In this document: piece after piece, positions 54,981 through 64,000 of the stretch
Layout of the letters: every line of letters begins with the position of its first letter
Position numbering within the stretch: the stretch's first letter is position 1
Source of the DNA: Solenopsis invicta
Taxonomy: Eukaryota; Arthropoda; Insecta; Hymenoptera; Formicidae
NCBI RefSeq assembly: GCF_016802725.1
Contig: NC_052666.1
Location: 5,807,001-5,871,000, forward strand
Reading direction: 5' to 3'
Length of the DNA: 64,000 nt
The notes under the pieces: model-generated
What the model was told of the DNA's origin: nothing
Databases searched by the model: none
Seen by the model: the letters and a program-made list of their open reading frames with translations, nothing else
Position numbers and translations under genes: made by a program

Positions 54981-55212
54981 TGTTACGGTCGTGCGATATT
55001 TGTAATGTGTCACCGTATAGTTTATGCAGTCGATAGTAATGAGTTGACGGTCGCTCGTTGACGACGGTTGTTGTTATGTTGCTGACGTCTGGAGCCTCGT
55101 TTCGGTGACAGACGTGTTCTAATAAACGTCTCAGTTTCTTTTAAAGAATCTGCTCAATTATTTATTGTGCGTGAGTGCGCGTGAGTGCCTTGTGCCACCG
55201 TCGGACGTAACA
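54981..55212 (+). mobile_element. Gypsy 3' LTR
   Basis: 232 bp matching 49487-49718 except two transitions near 55027. AATAAA at 55121-55126. Confidence 0.93.
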
Positions 55213-55479
55213 ATATATCAATATATATATATATATATATATATACACTAAACCTTTAATTTAACTTACGTTAATTTAATCTGAACGTAACTTTTAACTA
55301 GTTTATTTTTTGTTCATGAAACATTTAACGAAACTAAATTAATTTTTTAAACAAATAACTTTTTAATTTAATGTAGTTAAAAAAAATATTAACTTACCCT
55401 GCATTTTATACATGTTTACGCATAACGTATACTATTCATACTTTATGCATAAAAGCACAACCCTGATTTCAGTATTTTT
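55213..55479. other. AT repeat remainder and AT-rich spacer
   Basis: The interrupted AT dinucleotide tract (about 55213-55245) continues the gypsy target site. AT-rich DNA without a recognised feature follows. Confidence 0.5.
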
Positions 55480-55803
55480 AAAATGCATTTTGCGCTCCGC
55501 ACCGCAAATTATTGTAAAATGCATTCTGCGCTCCGCGTAGCAAATTGTTGTAAAATGCATTCTGCGCTCCGCGTAGCAAATTGTTGTAAAATGCATTCTG
55601 CGCTATGCGCAGCAAATTGTTGTTAAATGCATTCTGCGCTCCGCGCAGGAAATTGTTGTTAAATGCATTCTGCGCTCCGCGCAGCAAATTGTTGTTAAAT
55701 GCATTCTGCGCTCCGCGCAGAAAATTGTTGTTAAATGCATTCTGCGCTATGCGCAGCAAATTGTTGTAAGATGCATTCTGCGCTATGCGCAGTGAAATAT
55801 TAT
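55480..55803. repeat. 36-bp minisatellite, nine copies, each a small hairpin
   Basis: Nine units of exactly 36 bp start at 55480 and each contains ATGCATT. Most then carry a perfect 6-bp stem with 3-nt loop: CTGCGCTCCGCGCAG or CTGCGCTATGCGCAG. Copies 2-3 have CTGCGCTCCGCGTAG, with one wobble pair. Because 36 is a multiple of three, the minus strand gives a 117-residue open frame of repeated 12-mers, which is not taken as a gene. Confidence 0.9.
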
Positions 55804-55970
55804 AAAACATTTTCCTCATTGTGCAATACAATATATAAATTAATAGATTTAGGTTTGTAAAATTAATATCTTTACATTATATTTGTTACACTTTACTTAT
55901 TATGACAAATTATGATCTGATGCTAATAATATTTTATTTTTAGATTTTATCGTATATTCACTATTACATT
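55804..55970. other. AT-rich 3' flank of the P-element gene
   Basis: No terminal inverted repeat or other feature was recognised between the minisatellite and the transposase stop. Confidence 0.4.
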
Positions 55971-56595
55971 TTATTTGTTTAAAATGTTTTTCATTTTTCT
56001 TTTGGAGGTATTTTTTATTTTCTCTGCACAATTGTTGTATCTATTGCGAGAATATGTTTTTACTCTAATCAAATATTTTAAAGCTTCCATTCGATGATTA
56101 TAACACTCGTGACTAGTATCCAACCATCCAGCGTAATTTTTATTTGTTGCTTGAACACATGCAGCTACAATATTTTCAAGAACGTGGTTAGATGCCCAAT
56201 GATTTTGCCATATATGATTAAATGTTTTTAATTGTGTTTTTGTTATATTTGTTAAGATAGTAGTTGGCCTTACTAATTTTTTTACTGTTGGAGCATTTTC
56301 ATCATCATCTGAATCTGAATATTCACGATATTCAATATACTTTTCATTTGCTGTCGCATCATCCATGGGAGTCTTCATCATATCGTTTCGACAATTCTCA
56401 CATTTAGTTTTTTTCAAACTTCGTCGTGCTACAAATCCAGCGAAATATGCAATAGCATTTTCATCATAACCACTCAGTGGAGTTATATTTTCTATATTTT
56501 CAATATTTTCATAATCTGCATATTCTTCCAAAAGCTGCGCATCTTCCAAATATGAATCATCTTCAAAGTCAGCATATTCTATAGTAGAAGTACTT

Positions 56596-56603
56596 GTACT
56601 CAT
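56596..56603. repeat. 8-bp target-site duplication, left of hAT
   Basis: GTACTCAT, identical to 61385-61392. It lies within the P-element transposase frame, which continues across the insertion. Confidence 0.95.
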
Positions 56604-56622
56604 TAGGGATGGGCGATATTCA
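56604..56622. repeat. hAT left terminal inverted repeat
   Basis: Pairs with 61366-61384 with one mismatch (GATATTCA versus GATGTTCA). Confidence 0.85.
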
Positions 56623-56760
56623 TCGATGTTCCGAAAACATCAATGATTTTTTTAAATTAATCGATTAAAAGCAGTCGATATTTTGTCGGTCGATTAATCG
56701 ACTAATCGATCTTCTTGGGGCAAAATCGAACGTTTTCACTCACTGTTCCCAGCAGCCTAA

Positions 56761-56906
56761 AGGCCGCAGCACAGATTTTTGCACAGCTGCATAACCGTAT
56801 GCATAAAGAAATTGATTGGTCCATTAGCACATGCATAAGGAAATGGACCAATCAATTTCTTTATGTATACGGTTATGCAGCTATGCAAAAGTCTGTGCTG
56901 CGGCCT
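56761..56906. mobile_element. Harbinger-like MITE (146 bp) inside the hAT
   Basis: A near-perfect palindrome with ends AGGCCGCAGCACAGA and flanking 3-bp duplications TAA (56758-56760 and 56907-56909). Both fit PIF/Harbinger MITEs. Loop of about 15 bp. It sits upstream of the transposase first exon. Confidence 0.7.
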
Positions 56907-56934
56907 TAACATTTATGAGGGAGCGTCGCGATTC

Positions 56935-57033
56935 GACACCGCACGATTGGATACCACCACTCATAGCGGCCGATGCCTAGAGTTTTTCTAATGGTCAAGC
57001 GTTGTGAGTGGTGGTGTCGAATCGTGCTGTGTC
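56935..57033. repeat. 29-bp inverted repeat upstream of the hAT gene
   Basis: 56935-56963 and 57005-57033 pair with three mismatches (GACACCGCACGATT..., CCACCACTCA). They lie 130-230 bp upstream of the inferred start codon. They could be a regulatory palindrome or another MITE relic. Confidence 0.55.
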
Positions 57034-57159
57034 CAAACGGGTTTACCCCATTTATGATAGTGGATTAAGTGGAACGACCCGGCATCTTTATATATGTTCT
57101 GTGCGGCATCCGGTCAAGTCTTATCGTTTAATTAATTCCAAATTCAATGCGAGTCAGCG

Positions 57160-60100
57160 ATGGATACCAGAAACGGTAAGTACAAACTATACAATTAATC
57201 TTTATTTCGATTAAGTGTATCACATAACCTCCAACTCCAACATCTATAATTTTAATAAGAAAATGTAATTGCCTACGCGAGCCTCTGCAGTTGTTAAGGA
57301 CTAGGGCATGGAACATAAGTGACGACACGAATCCTCCAAAAAGATTAGAAAAATTGTATTGATCAATGTACAAACGTTTCGATCCGAGATCTGGATCCTC
57401 TGCAGTGTAACAGAAACATTTGTAATATGCGCCACAATTATTATCATTATTGCTATTCATCTTTTTTTAACTATATTACAAATGTTTGAGTTACACTGCA
57501 GAGGATCCAGATCTCGAATCGAAATGTACATTGATCAATACAATTCTTTTTAATCTACACGGAGGATTCGTGTCGTCACTTACGTTCCACGCCCTAGCCC
57601 CTAACAACTGCGGAGGCTCGCATAGGCAATTACTTTTTCTTATTGATTTATTCATTGGAGCCATTAATTTATTTATTTATCTATAATTTTGTTTGAATTC
57701 CGATGATAACGTGACGATAATGTTTTGCACGAATACACTTTTATATTGTAGAATCCAGGACGCACACAATATATTTTAGAATCAACGAACATTCTCCATT
57801 CCCTGTAGAAGGATTATCTACAAAGGAATATATTTCATTGAAAAGTACGTATTTCTTTAATTGCATATATTTCGTATTTATTTATTAAAGACTCATCTCC
57901 AGATTGATGTTAGATTATTATTGTATTCTTATCATATACCCTATATGCGTACTTTTAATTTTAGATGATAATAATAAGGCATTCGAATACGTTAGCAATC
58001 TGTGCGAAAGTGGGAAGATCGTTAATAACGAAGAAATCGAAAAACTGTTTCGATCCATTGATGATGTGGATTTGTAAGTATAAATTCACGACTTATGGTG
58101 TACGCTTATGGCGTTGTTCACTGTTCACTTTATTGAATTTAATATCTGCCTTTTTATAGCACATTGATCAAGAGTACAGAGGAGGATGATGCTCGAGATC
58201 CTCAAGTGGTAGCCCAAGAGGAGATCACGCCGACTGAAGCCCCACCAGAAAGTTTGAAGCATTCGGGCGTAACAAAGAGTAAATCTATGTAAGTTGTTTT
58301 TAGTATTTCCTGCAACTTTTTTTTAGGGGTCGTTCTAAAAGATTGTCTTAACTATTATTTGATATTTAAAAGGTCAAAGCACTCGAGTGCTGTGTGGCAA
58401 TATTTCGAAAGGGAAATTAATAATACAGCCCGCTGTACGATTTGCAATAAAGTGTACAAACATTGCGGAAACACATCGAACTTACTTCAGCACCTTAATA
58501 GACGCCACGCGTTGTTTTGCTCCCAAGCTGTCAGACTGAAGCAAAAGCAAAAGGCTAGAGTGACTTCCGAATCTAGTGACGATCGTGACGATCTTGATGG
58601 CCCTCCACCGAAACAAGTAAAATTCAAACCACAGGTAAAAAAATATATAAATAACAAGTAAAAATAAATATAAATATATAAATAACAAGTATATAAATAA
58701 TAAAAAAATATATACATAACAAGCAAAAAATAAAAAAGTGTATAATAACAAGTAAATAAACGATTATAGCAAATCGAAAAATGACTGATTCATAAAATTA
58801 ACAAAAGAACAACGAAAATAACAAATACTTTTGATTACAGGGACAGTTAATTAGAATCACTGAAGCATTCGAACATACAAACTCGTTCTTAAGTATGTAT
58901 GCCGTGAAATAAATCTTTTAATTTATTTTTTAATCATTTGGCAAAACACTTGGTTTTATTTTCACAGAAGGAGGTCAGACTTCTGACAAAATTACAAATG
59001 CCATTTTGTACATGATCCCGGCCGATAAAATGCCATTATCTATAGTGCAAAACGACGGCTTTCAATGGGTCATAAAAACATTGGCACCTCTCTACACTAT
59101 GCCGAGCAGAAAAACCGTGACAAGATTGATAGACGTCCGATATGAAGTATTGAAAAACCGCTTTATAAGCACCCTCAAGGAAGTTGACTCTTATTCTATA
59201 ACATGCGATAATTGGACAGATGTCGGCAACCAAAGTTATCTCGGCGTCACCATCCACTATGTAACTAAACAAATTGAAATGAAGAATGGATGTATTGGAG
59301 TTTTTCCGATGAGTGAAAATCACACATCACAGTATCTCAGAGAGTGCTTAAATTCAGTCGTGGAGGACTTCAATTTGGACCAATCGAAAATTATGGCAGT
59401 CGTTACAGATAAAGCGGCCAACATCAAGAAAGCTGTACGCGACTTTGTGGGACAGGACAAACATGTGGCCTGTTTTGCGCATACTCTATCTCATCTCGTA
59501 CCAGACGTACTAGTCGCTATGCCCATTGTGCGGGATACGATTGCAAAAGTGAAGGCTATAGTCACAGTCACAAAAAGAAGCGTCGTGGCTTCCGATGAAT
59601 TAAAGAAGTTGCAAATGCGAGACGGAAAAACGGAAGGAACTGCATTGAAATTTATTCAAGATGTTCCTACACGTTGGAACTCGACGCTCTACATGCTAGA
59701 AAGATTTGTCGCTCTCGAGGAATATGTTTATCCGGTTATGTCGAAGTGTCCGAGTGCACCAGATATGTTAAAACGAGAAGAAATGCAAATGCTGAACGAT
59801 GTCATATCCCTCATGAAACCAGTCGAGCGTGTCATCACTGAAGTCAGTGGAGACTCCTATCCAACATGTAGCGTTATCATCCCGTTAGTTCGATGCTTGA
59901 AAGTGGCCGTTCGAGAATGTAATCCTTTAACAAGGTGTGGAATCGAATTTAAAGAAAAACTCGAAAAAGCAATTAATATACGATTTAAAGATTTTGAGTT
60001 GCACAAAATACTAGCAATTTCAAATATACTGGATCCAAGATTCAAGAAAATCCACTTTGAGAGCGCTCTGGCTGCTTCTTCTGCAATATCGCAAATTAAT

Positions 60101-60514
60101 GATTACATTCAGAAGGATACCGTACAAAAAACGTATAACAAAGAATCCGTTGAATCGATAGTAAAGACCGATGTCTGGAGCTTTCATGACCACTTGGTTG
60201 CGAACAAAGCTGACTACAGTACTCACAGCGAAGACATCAGTTTCGAAATAAGACAATATTTGAGCCAACCAGTCATCCGACGTCAAGAAAACCCTCTTAA
60301 GTATTGGTCATCGATGAAGCTCGCGTTTCCGTCATTGTATAAATTGGCATTAAACTACGTCAGTATTATTGGAACATCGGTGCCATCCGAAAGGCTGTTT
60401 TCTGAAGCTGGTAACATCAAAACCGACAATCGGAGTAGACTATCTGGTGAGCACTTAAATAAACTGCTGTTTCTTAGTTCGCTTTCACGAGAGGATTGGA
60501 GTTGTTTGGAGTAA
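57160..60514 (+). CDS. hAT transposase, seven exons, 735 residues, open
   Basis: Exons inferred from GT-AG signals and phase: 57160-57175, 57752-57844, 57965-58073, 58160-58288, 58373-58634, 58841-58892 and 58968-60514. They total 2,208 nt with no internal stop. Residues about 117-165 are a BED zinc finger (SSAVWQYFERE, C137/C140, then HLNRRH). The last exon holds the RNase-H-like catalytic region: CDNWTD, VVTDKAANIKKAV and CFAHTLSHLV blocks with the expected Asp residues, and RWNSTLYMLERF. The C-terminal hAT dimerisation domain has SVPSERLFSEAG. It resembles ZBED-type hAT transposases that excise the element and make 8-bp duplications. The first, 16-nt exon is the weakest call. No disabling change was seen, so the element could be recently or currently active. 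Confidence 0.85.
57254..57644. repeat. Fold-back repeat in hAT intron 1
   Basis: Arms 57254-57428 and 57473-57644 are inverted copies at high identity around a 44-bp spacer. Shared blocks include GTAATTGCCTA, AGTGACGACACGAATCCTCC and CTGGATCCTCTGCAGTGTAA. Several small frames in both directions are arm shadows. A transcript through the intron would fold into a long hairpin. Confidence 0.85.
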
Positions 60515-61365
60515 CAATTAATTGTCATGTGCTATGTTCCTAGTTCCTATAACTATGTTCCTATATTATAACTAATGTCTACAACTATGTTTCTATACTA
60601 TAACTACTATATTATAACTATAAATATGTTCCTCTCTTGTTTATATATTATATATTATATATTATGTATTATATATTATATATTATATGTTGTGTATTAT
60701 ATATTATATATTTTAATATATTAAAATTTGAATATATTTATTAATTGAATATATTTATTTGAATATCTTGCAAATTTTTTAACAACCTGCAAAACTCGTG
60801 ATCTAATTAAAGCTCCGACGGATATTTAGCGGAAAGTTATGGGTGTTTTAATGTTCGAGAATATCTCGTGTCTCGCAATAAATACCACCGATCGCATCTT
60901 GAAATTTTTCCAAGCCTTATGTGTTCTTTATTGTACAAGGCATGAGGTTTTTTAAGTAAAAGGTGACAGTTTCTATTTCCTATAATTAATTTTCTATTCC
61001 TAACATTCTCTATTTCTTATCATTAAATTTTCAGTTTTTTACAGGTAAGATTGTTTTTTGATGAGGTTGAATAAATAAAATGATTGTTTTTATTATAGTT
61101 ATATATTATATATATATATTTCTTTATATTGATGGCTTAATAACAATAATTTTTCAGGTAGAAGAACTTTGGGTACAATTGGAAATTTATAATAATAAGA
61201 AACAAGTGTATATATGAAGAAAAGATTTAATAATAAAATAATAACCCTACTCCAATAATTTTTTCGCATTCGATTAATCAATTAATCGGTTTTTTTTCAC
61301 AGAAAATCGATGTTCAAAATCGATTTTTTCCAAAAAAGTCGATGTCCAAAAAATCGATTTTATTT
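60515..61365 (+). other. hAT 3' region, AT-rich with ATATT repeats
   Basis: Non-coding. Low-complexity ATATT/TATAT repeats at about 60640-60730, AATAAA words at 60875 and 61068, then subterminal TCGAT clusters before the right end. Confidence 0.6.
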
Positions 61366-61384
61366 TGAACATCGCCCATCCCTA
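61366..61384. repeat. hAT right terminal inverted repeat
   Basis: Inverted partner of 56604-56622, followed by the GTACTCAT duplication. Confidence 0.85.
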
Positions 61385-61392
61385 GTACTCAT
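61385..61392. repeat. 8-bp target-site duplication, right of hAT
   Basis: GTACTCAT, identical to 56596-56603. Confidence 0.95.
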
Positions 61393-62924
61393 AACTTTTT
61401 CTACCTCTTTCATGAGTTGACTTGGTTGAGTAATAAGTGCCTCACTTTCTGAACATTCAACGTTACCTTTGTCGCTTGTTTGTATATATCCTGTTGAGAG
61501 TATACCTGTATGTCTCATGGATAATCGTACCATTCTTGCTGTTGGATTTGGATTATGCCCTTCACGTATGTCTAAGTTTAGAAAATAAGTGCTCCACCGA
61601 ATCTTGGTTGCACAATCCTGTTGCCAGTTCAAATCCTTGAAATTGATTTGAAAGTTTGTCATAAGTTGCAAGAATAGCTCATACAGTTAAAACGAGGCCT
61701 CTGAAACATGGCATTTGAGTTACATTGTTTGGTGATTTTGACCATCTTGAGCACCATTCAGTAAAATCTGTTAACAGAGCAATTAAATCGGGATTTTTAG
61801 AGGACAATGGTCGTTTTCCGCCAAATCTCATTTTAATGCTATAACTATTACACGCATCAATAATGTTGTTTATGCGTTCTGCAAAATCGGCAGTTGCTTC
61901 CTATGTTTCAGTGTCTAACTCGTTTTTATTGCCAGCTGTTTTTATCGCACATCCAATGGTATGGCTTAATAGCTGAAAAGCTAAATTAACCTTCATCGCC
62001 TCGAAATTATTTGGACGAATGTGAGCTTCTGTGATGTGAGATAACAAATTTGAGTCTCCTTTTGTGGCATTATCGATAGTCCAGGTCATTTCGATATCTG
62101 TATATGATGCAATTATTTTTCCATCACAATACAGATTTGTATGTCTCCTTAAAAAACTTGTTAATCTTTTTATCAAATGAGGAAAATCAAATGAGGCATA
62201 ATATGTTTTACCGTTATGTGTAAAATATGGTTTTTCTGTAGTAATATTTAGTTGAGCATAAGCACTTTGATTGCTGGTACCTTGGTCACATGTAAGAAGT
62301 TTTACGTCAGCTCCTGCTTCGTTTAGTCTATATAGACATTCTTTTACTAATATCACTATTTCCTCTGCTTTCATACATTTTCCTGGTAGAAAGTATGCTA
62401 GAGGCTGACGCCATGGATGATGCGCATTCAAACTATCCAAACAGAATACAAGAACACTTTTACTTCTTTCGGATTTTCTTCCTAAAGGTCCAAGATCAAC
62501 AAGACCTTCTATTTGATCTAATTTCTGCAAATATTCCTCATAACTTTTTATAGACATTTCATCCCATTTTAGAGCGCACACTCTTTCCTCTAATGGAAGC
62601 TGAGAAAGTTTGTCTTTTAATTTTTTAAATATAAAGTCACAAAATCCTGATATTATATCATGTTCTTCCAGCCACTTTCGAATTGTTCGCTGTCCCAGTA
62701 AATTACAACCTGCTTTTCTTAAACGACAGAATGCAGAAGGCGAATAATAATACAATTGCTTTGCAAGATTTTTTTCTTCTTGTGTGTATGGTGTACGTGG
62801 CTGATGTAGCTGCAAATTTATCATAGTTTTTGCAATGGGATGTAGGTCTTGTTTATTTATTAATTGTTTTACCAACTTTTTATTTTGCTTTTGTGTTTTT
62901 GGTATTCTATATCTTCGAGCTGTA

Positions 62925-63125
62925 CACCCAAGGACTTTGATTCTGTCCATGGGGAAATTTTCCAAACTAAGATGTCACCACTTTCTACATACTCGCAGTT
63001 CATGATTAATGAAACGACTAAAGCTTATTGGTCGTTACGTTAATCATGAACTGTAAGTATATAGAAAGATAGCGACTTCTCAGTTTGGAAAATTTCCCCA
63101 TGGACAGAATCAAAGTCCTTGGGTG
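62925..63125. mobile_element. Mariner-type MITE (201 bp) in the P-element gene
   Basis: Long inverted repeats starting CACCCAAGGACTTTGATTC are flanked by TA on both sides (62923-62924 and 63126-63127). A 33-bp centre separates the roughly 84-bp arms. Removing the insert and one TA joins the coiled-coil frame to the catalytic-core frame without a shift. Short frames that read into either arm (VHGEIFQTEK or MENFPMDRIK) belong to the MITE, not to the transposase. Confidence 0.85.
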
Positions 63126-63299
63126 TACGTAATTTATATTTTAAAGATCTTATATGATTTTGTAATCGACTTATCTTACGTTGTAAAAACTTAACAATGT
63201 TTGAATTATTTACATTTTTATGATCGTTATTTTCTTCTTGTTTGTTGTTTTGTTTCTTATTTCTTATATTTTCTTTATTTTCTGAATTTTTATTATGCA

Positions 63300-63927
63300 T
63301 AGGTGACTTAAGATGTGTCCATTTGTTATTATCTTCTTCCTCTGAGCTGTCACAATCATTCAGCCATGATTTATATGTTTTTATTGGAGGCTCTCTTAAT
63401 TGCTCTTCAATCGACATATTATCGGAAATGAATGTAAGTGCAAATGTAATGTTCATTTTATTATTTTTAGATTGTGACTGTCTCGTGATATTTTCAGCTC
63501 AATATGCCTCTGTTTTATTAAAATTTTTTCTTTTTCTATTATATGTTTTAAAATTGTTTTCAGCGACTTTGAATTCAAATGGGACTAGCGTTGAACTTTG
63601 AGAAACGTTCTGTACATAATTAGGCGCAATAACCGTTGAGGTTTTTTTACGCATATCTGGCTCAAGGTGTAGCCATTCGCTAATATCTTCGTCTGAGTTG
63701 TCAAAATTCAGCTTTGATATATAAGTTTTTAGTGGAGGCTCTTGTAATTGCTATTGAATTGAAATATTATCGGAAATTGATGTAAGTGCAGATGCAACGT
63801 TTGTCTCATCATTTTCAGATTCTGACTGCCTTGTAATATTATCAGCTTGATATTCTTCTGCTTCATTTAAATTTGTTCTTTTTCTGTTATCTCTTTTGGA
63901 GTTTTGTACACTTAAGTCAAATGGGAC
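63300..63927 (-). repeat. Tandem duplication in the P-transposase linker (342-bp period)
   Basis: Copy A (63927-63586) and copy B (63585-about 63300), read on the minus strand, both begin VPF. Both contain NRKR, ENITRQS/DNITRQS, ALT.ISDN.SI, EPP.KTY and W.HL in the same order. Protein identity is moderate, so the duplication is not fresh. Each copy has one in-frame stop. Confidence 0.75.
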
Positions 63928-64000
63928 TGGCACTGCATCCTTTTTTAATCGCTTCATTTTACTGTTTGGATTAAATGAATCTGCAGTGAAATGATTTTCG

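Larger units (their letters stand above)
49487..55212 (+). mobile_element. Full-length Ty3/gypsy LTR retrotransposon (5,726 bp)
   Basis: Two 232-bp LTRs flank gag, protease, RT, RNase H and integrase in the gypsy order, with integrase after RNase H. A primer-binding site and a polypurine tract lie in place. No env frame is present. The two LTRs differ at two positions seen (TGTAATCG versus TGCAGTCG near 49533 and 55027), so the insertion is recent. Frames: gag in one phase, protease/RT start in the -1 phase, then one extra base in an A run within RT. Confidence 0.93.
56604..61384 (+). mobile_element. hAT DNA transposon, 4,781 bp, complete
   Basis: The ends are TAGGGATGGGCGAT... and its inverted copy ...ATCGCCCATCCCTA, flanked by a perfect 8-bp duplication, the hAT signature. 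Subterminal regions at both ends are dense in TCGAT words (56618-56710 and 61270-61360), plausible transposase sites. It carries one transposase gene with introns, a Harbinger-like MITE near its left end, a fold-back repeat in intron 1 and an AT-rich 3' region (60640-60760). Confidence 0.93.
55971..64000 (-). pseudogene. P-element-type (THAP9-like) transposase gene, broken by insertions
   Basis: Read right to left. The end of a THAP DNA-binding domain is at the window edge (HFTADSF... then AVPVPF, the THAP AVPxxF box). A linker with an internal 342-bp tandem duplication follows, then a leucine coiled coil (IVKFLQRKISRLQNHI). A MITE interrupts at 62925-63125. The catalytic core runs 62921-61901 with DEMSIK and LTCDQGTSNQSAY blocks carrying the two expected Asp, and FDFPHLIKRL. 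An NQDSVEH block near 61600 carries the expected Glu. The gene then continues to 61385, is interrupted by the hAT, and resumes at 56603 to the stop at 55971 with CENC and YFAGFVARR blocks. In-frame stops lie at 63751, 63499, 61901 and 61679, with a frameshift near 61575. The gene is dead. Function of intact relatives: GTP-dependent cut-and-paste transposition. Confidence 0.85.

Noticed and set aside
55480..55803. Possible CRISPR-like array
   Set aside because: The 36-bp units are contiguous with no unique spacers and the DNA is eukaryotic. It is a minisatellite.
55478..55831. 117-residue minus-strand frame of 12-residue repeats
   Set aside because: It is open only because the repeat period is a multiple of three. 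No start context and no known family.
63040..63130. C-terminal end of the 138-residue frame (VHGEIFQTEK) and the N-terminal end of the 354-residue frame (MENFPMDRIK)
   Set aside because: Both are arms of the mariner-type MITE read in opposite arms, not transposase sequence.

Overview
This window is eukaryotic. Interrupted genes with GT-AG introns are present, and almost every recognisable coding stretch belongs to a transposable element. The mixture (BEL/Pao and Ty3/gypsy LTR elements, a LINE, a THAP-type P-element transposase, an intron-bearing hAT, a Crypton-like tyrosine recombinase gene and several MITEs) points to an arthropod, most likely an insect. A hymenopteran or ant-like host is only a guess from the style of the families. 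I see no ordinary host gene, tRNA or rRNA that I could support.

Layout. (1) 1-39255 is a head-to-tail tandem array of at least seven copies of a 5,851-bp unit. Each unit is a 5' leader, a gag-protease ORF, an RT-RNaseH-truncated integrase ORF, one 242-bp LTR and 377 bp of an antisense LINE. The LINE piece sits at every junction, so the array grew by DNA-level duplication of a BEL copy together with its flank, not by repeated retrotransposition. The last unit (33372-39255) is the most diverged and has several frameshifts. (2) 38867-41280 is the rest of that LINE on the minus strand (ORF1 and endonuclease). (3) 41469-45474 is a decayed tyrosine recombinase gene with a zinc-finger-like N terminus and a Myb/SANT-like C-terminal exon. 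It is split by a 1,519-bp solo LTR (43058-44576) that carries nine stem-loops with a conserved loop and differing, self-complementary stems. (4) 45475-49486 is non-coding and rich in nested inverted repeats, ending in an (AT)n tract. (5) 49487-55212 is a complete Ty3/gypsy element with matching 232-bp LTRs, inserted in that tract. (6) 55480-55803 is a nine-copy 36-bp minisatellite. (7) 55971-64000, minus strand, is a P-element-type transposase pseudogene. It is interrupted by a full hAT transposon (56604-61384, 8-bp target duplication, seven-exon open 735-residue transposase frame) and by a 201-bp mariner-type MITE (62925-63125). The hAT itself carries a Harbinger-like MITE and a fold-back repeat in its first intron.

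The parts do not form a pathway. They form a nested insertion record whose order can be read: LINE, then BEL, then tandem amplification; recombinase gene, then solo LTR; P element, then hAT and mariner MITE. The most notable items are the BEL array with its fixed junction, the stem-loop array in the solo LTR, and the apparently intact hAT gene.
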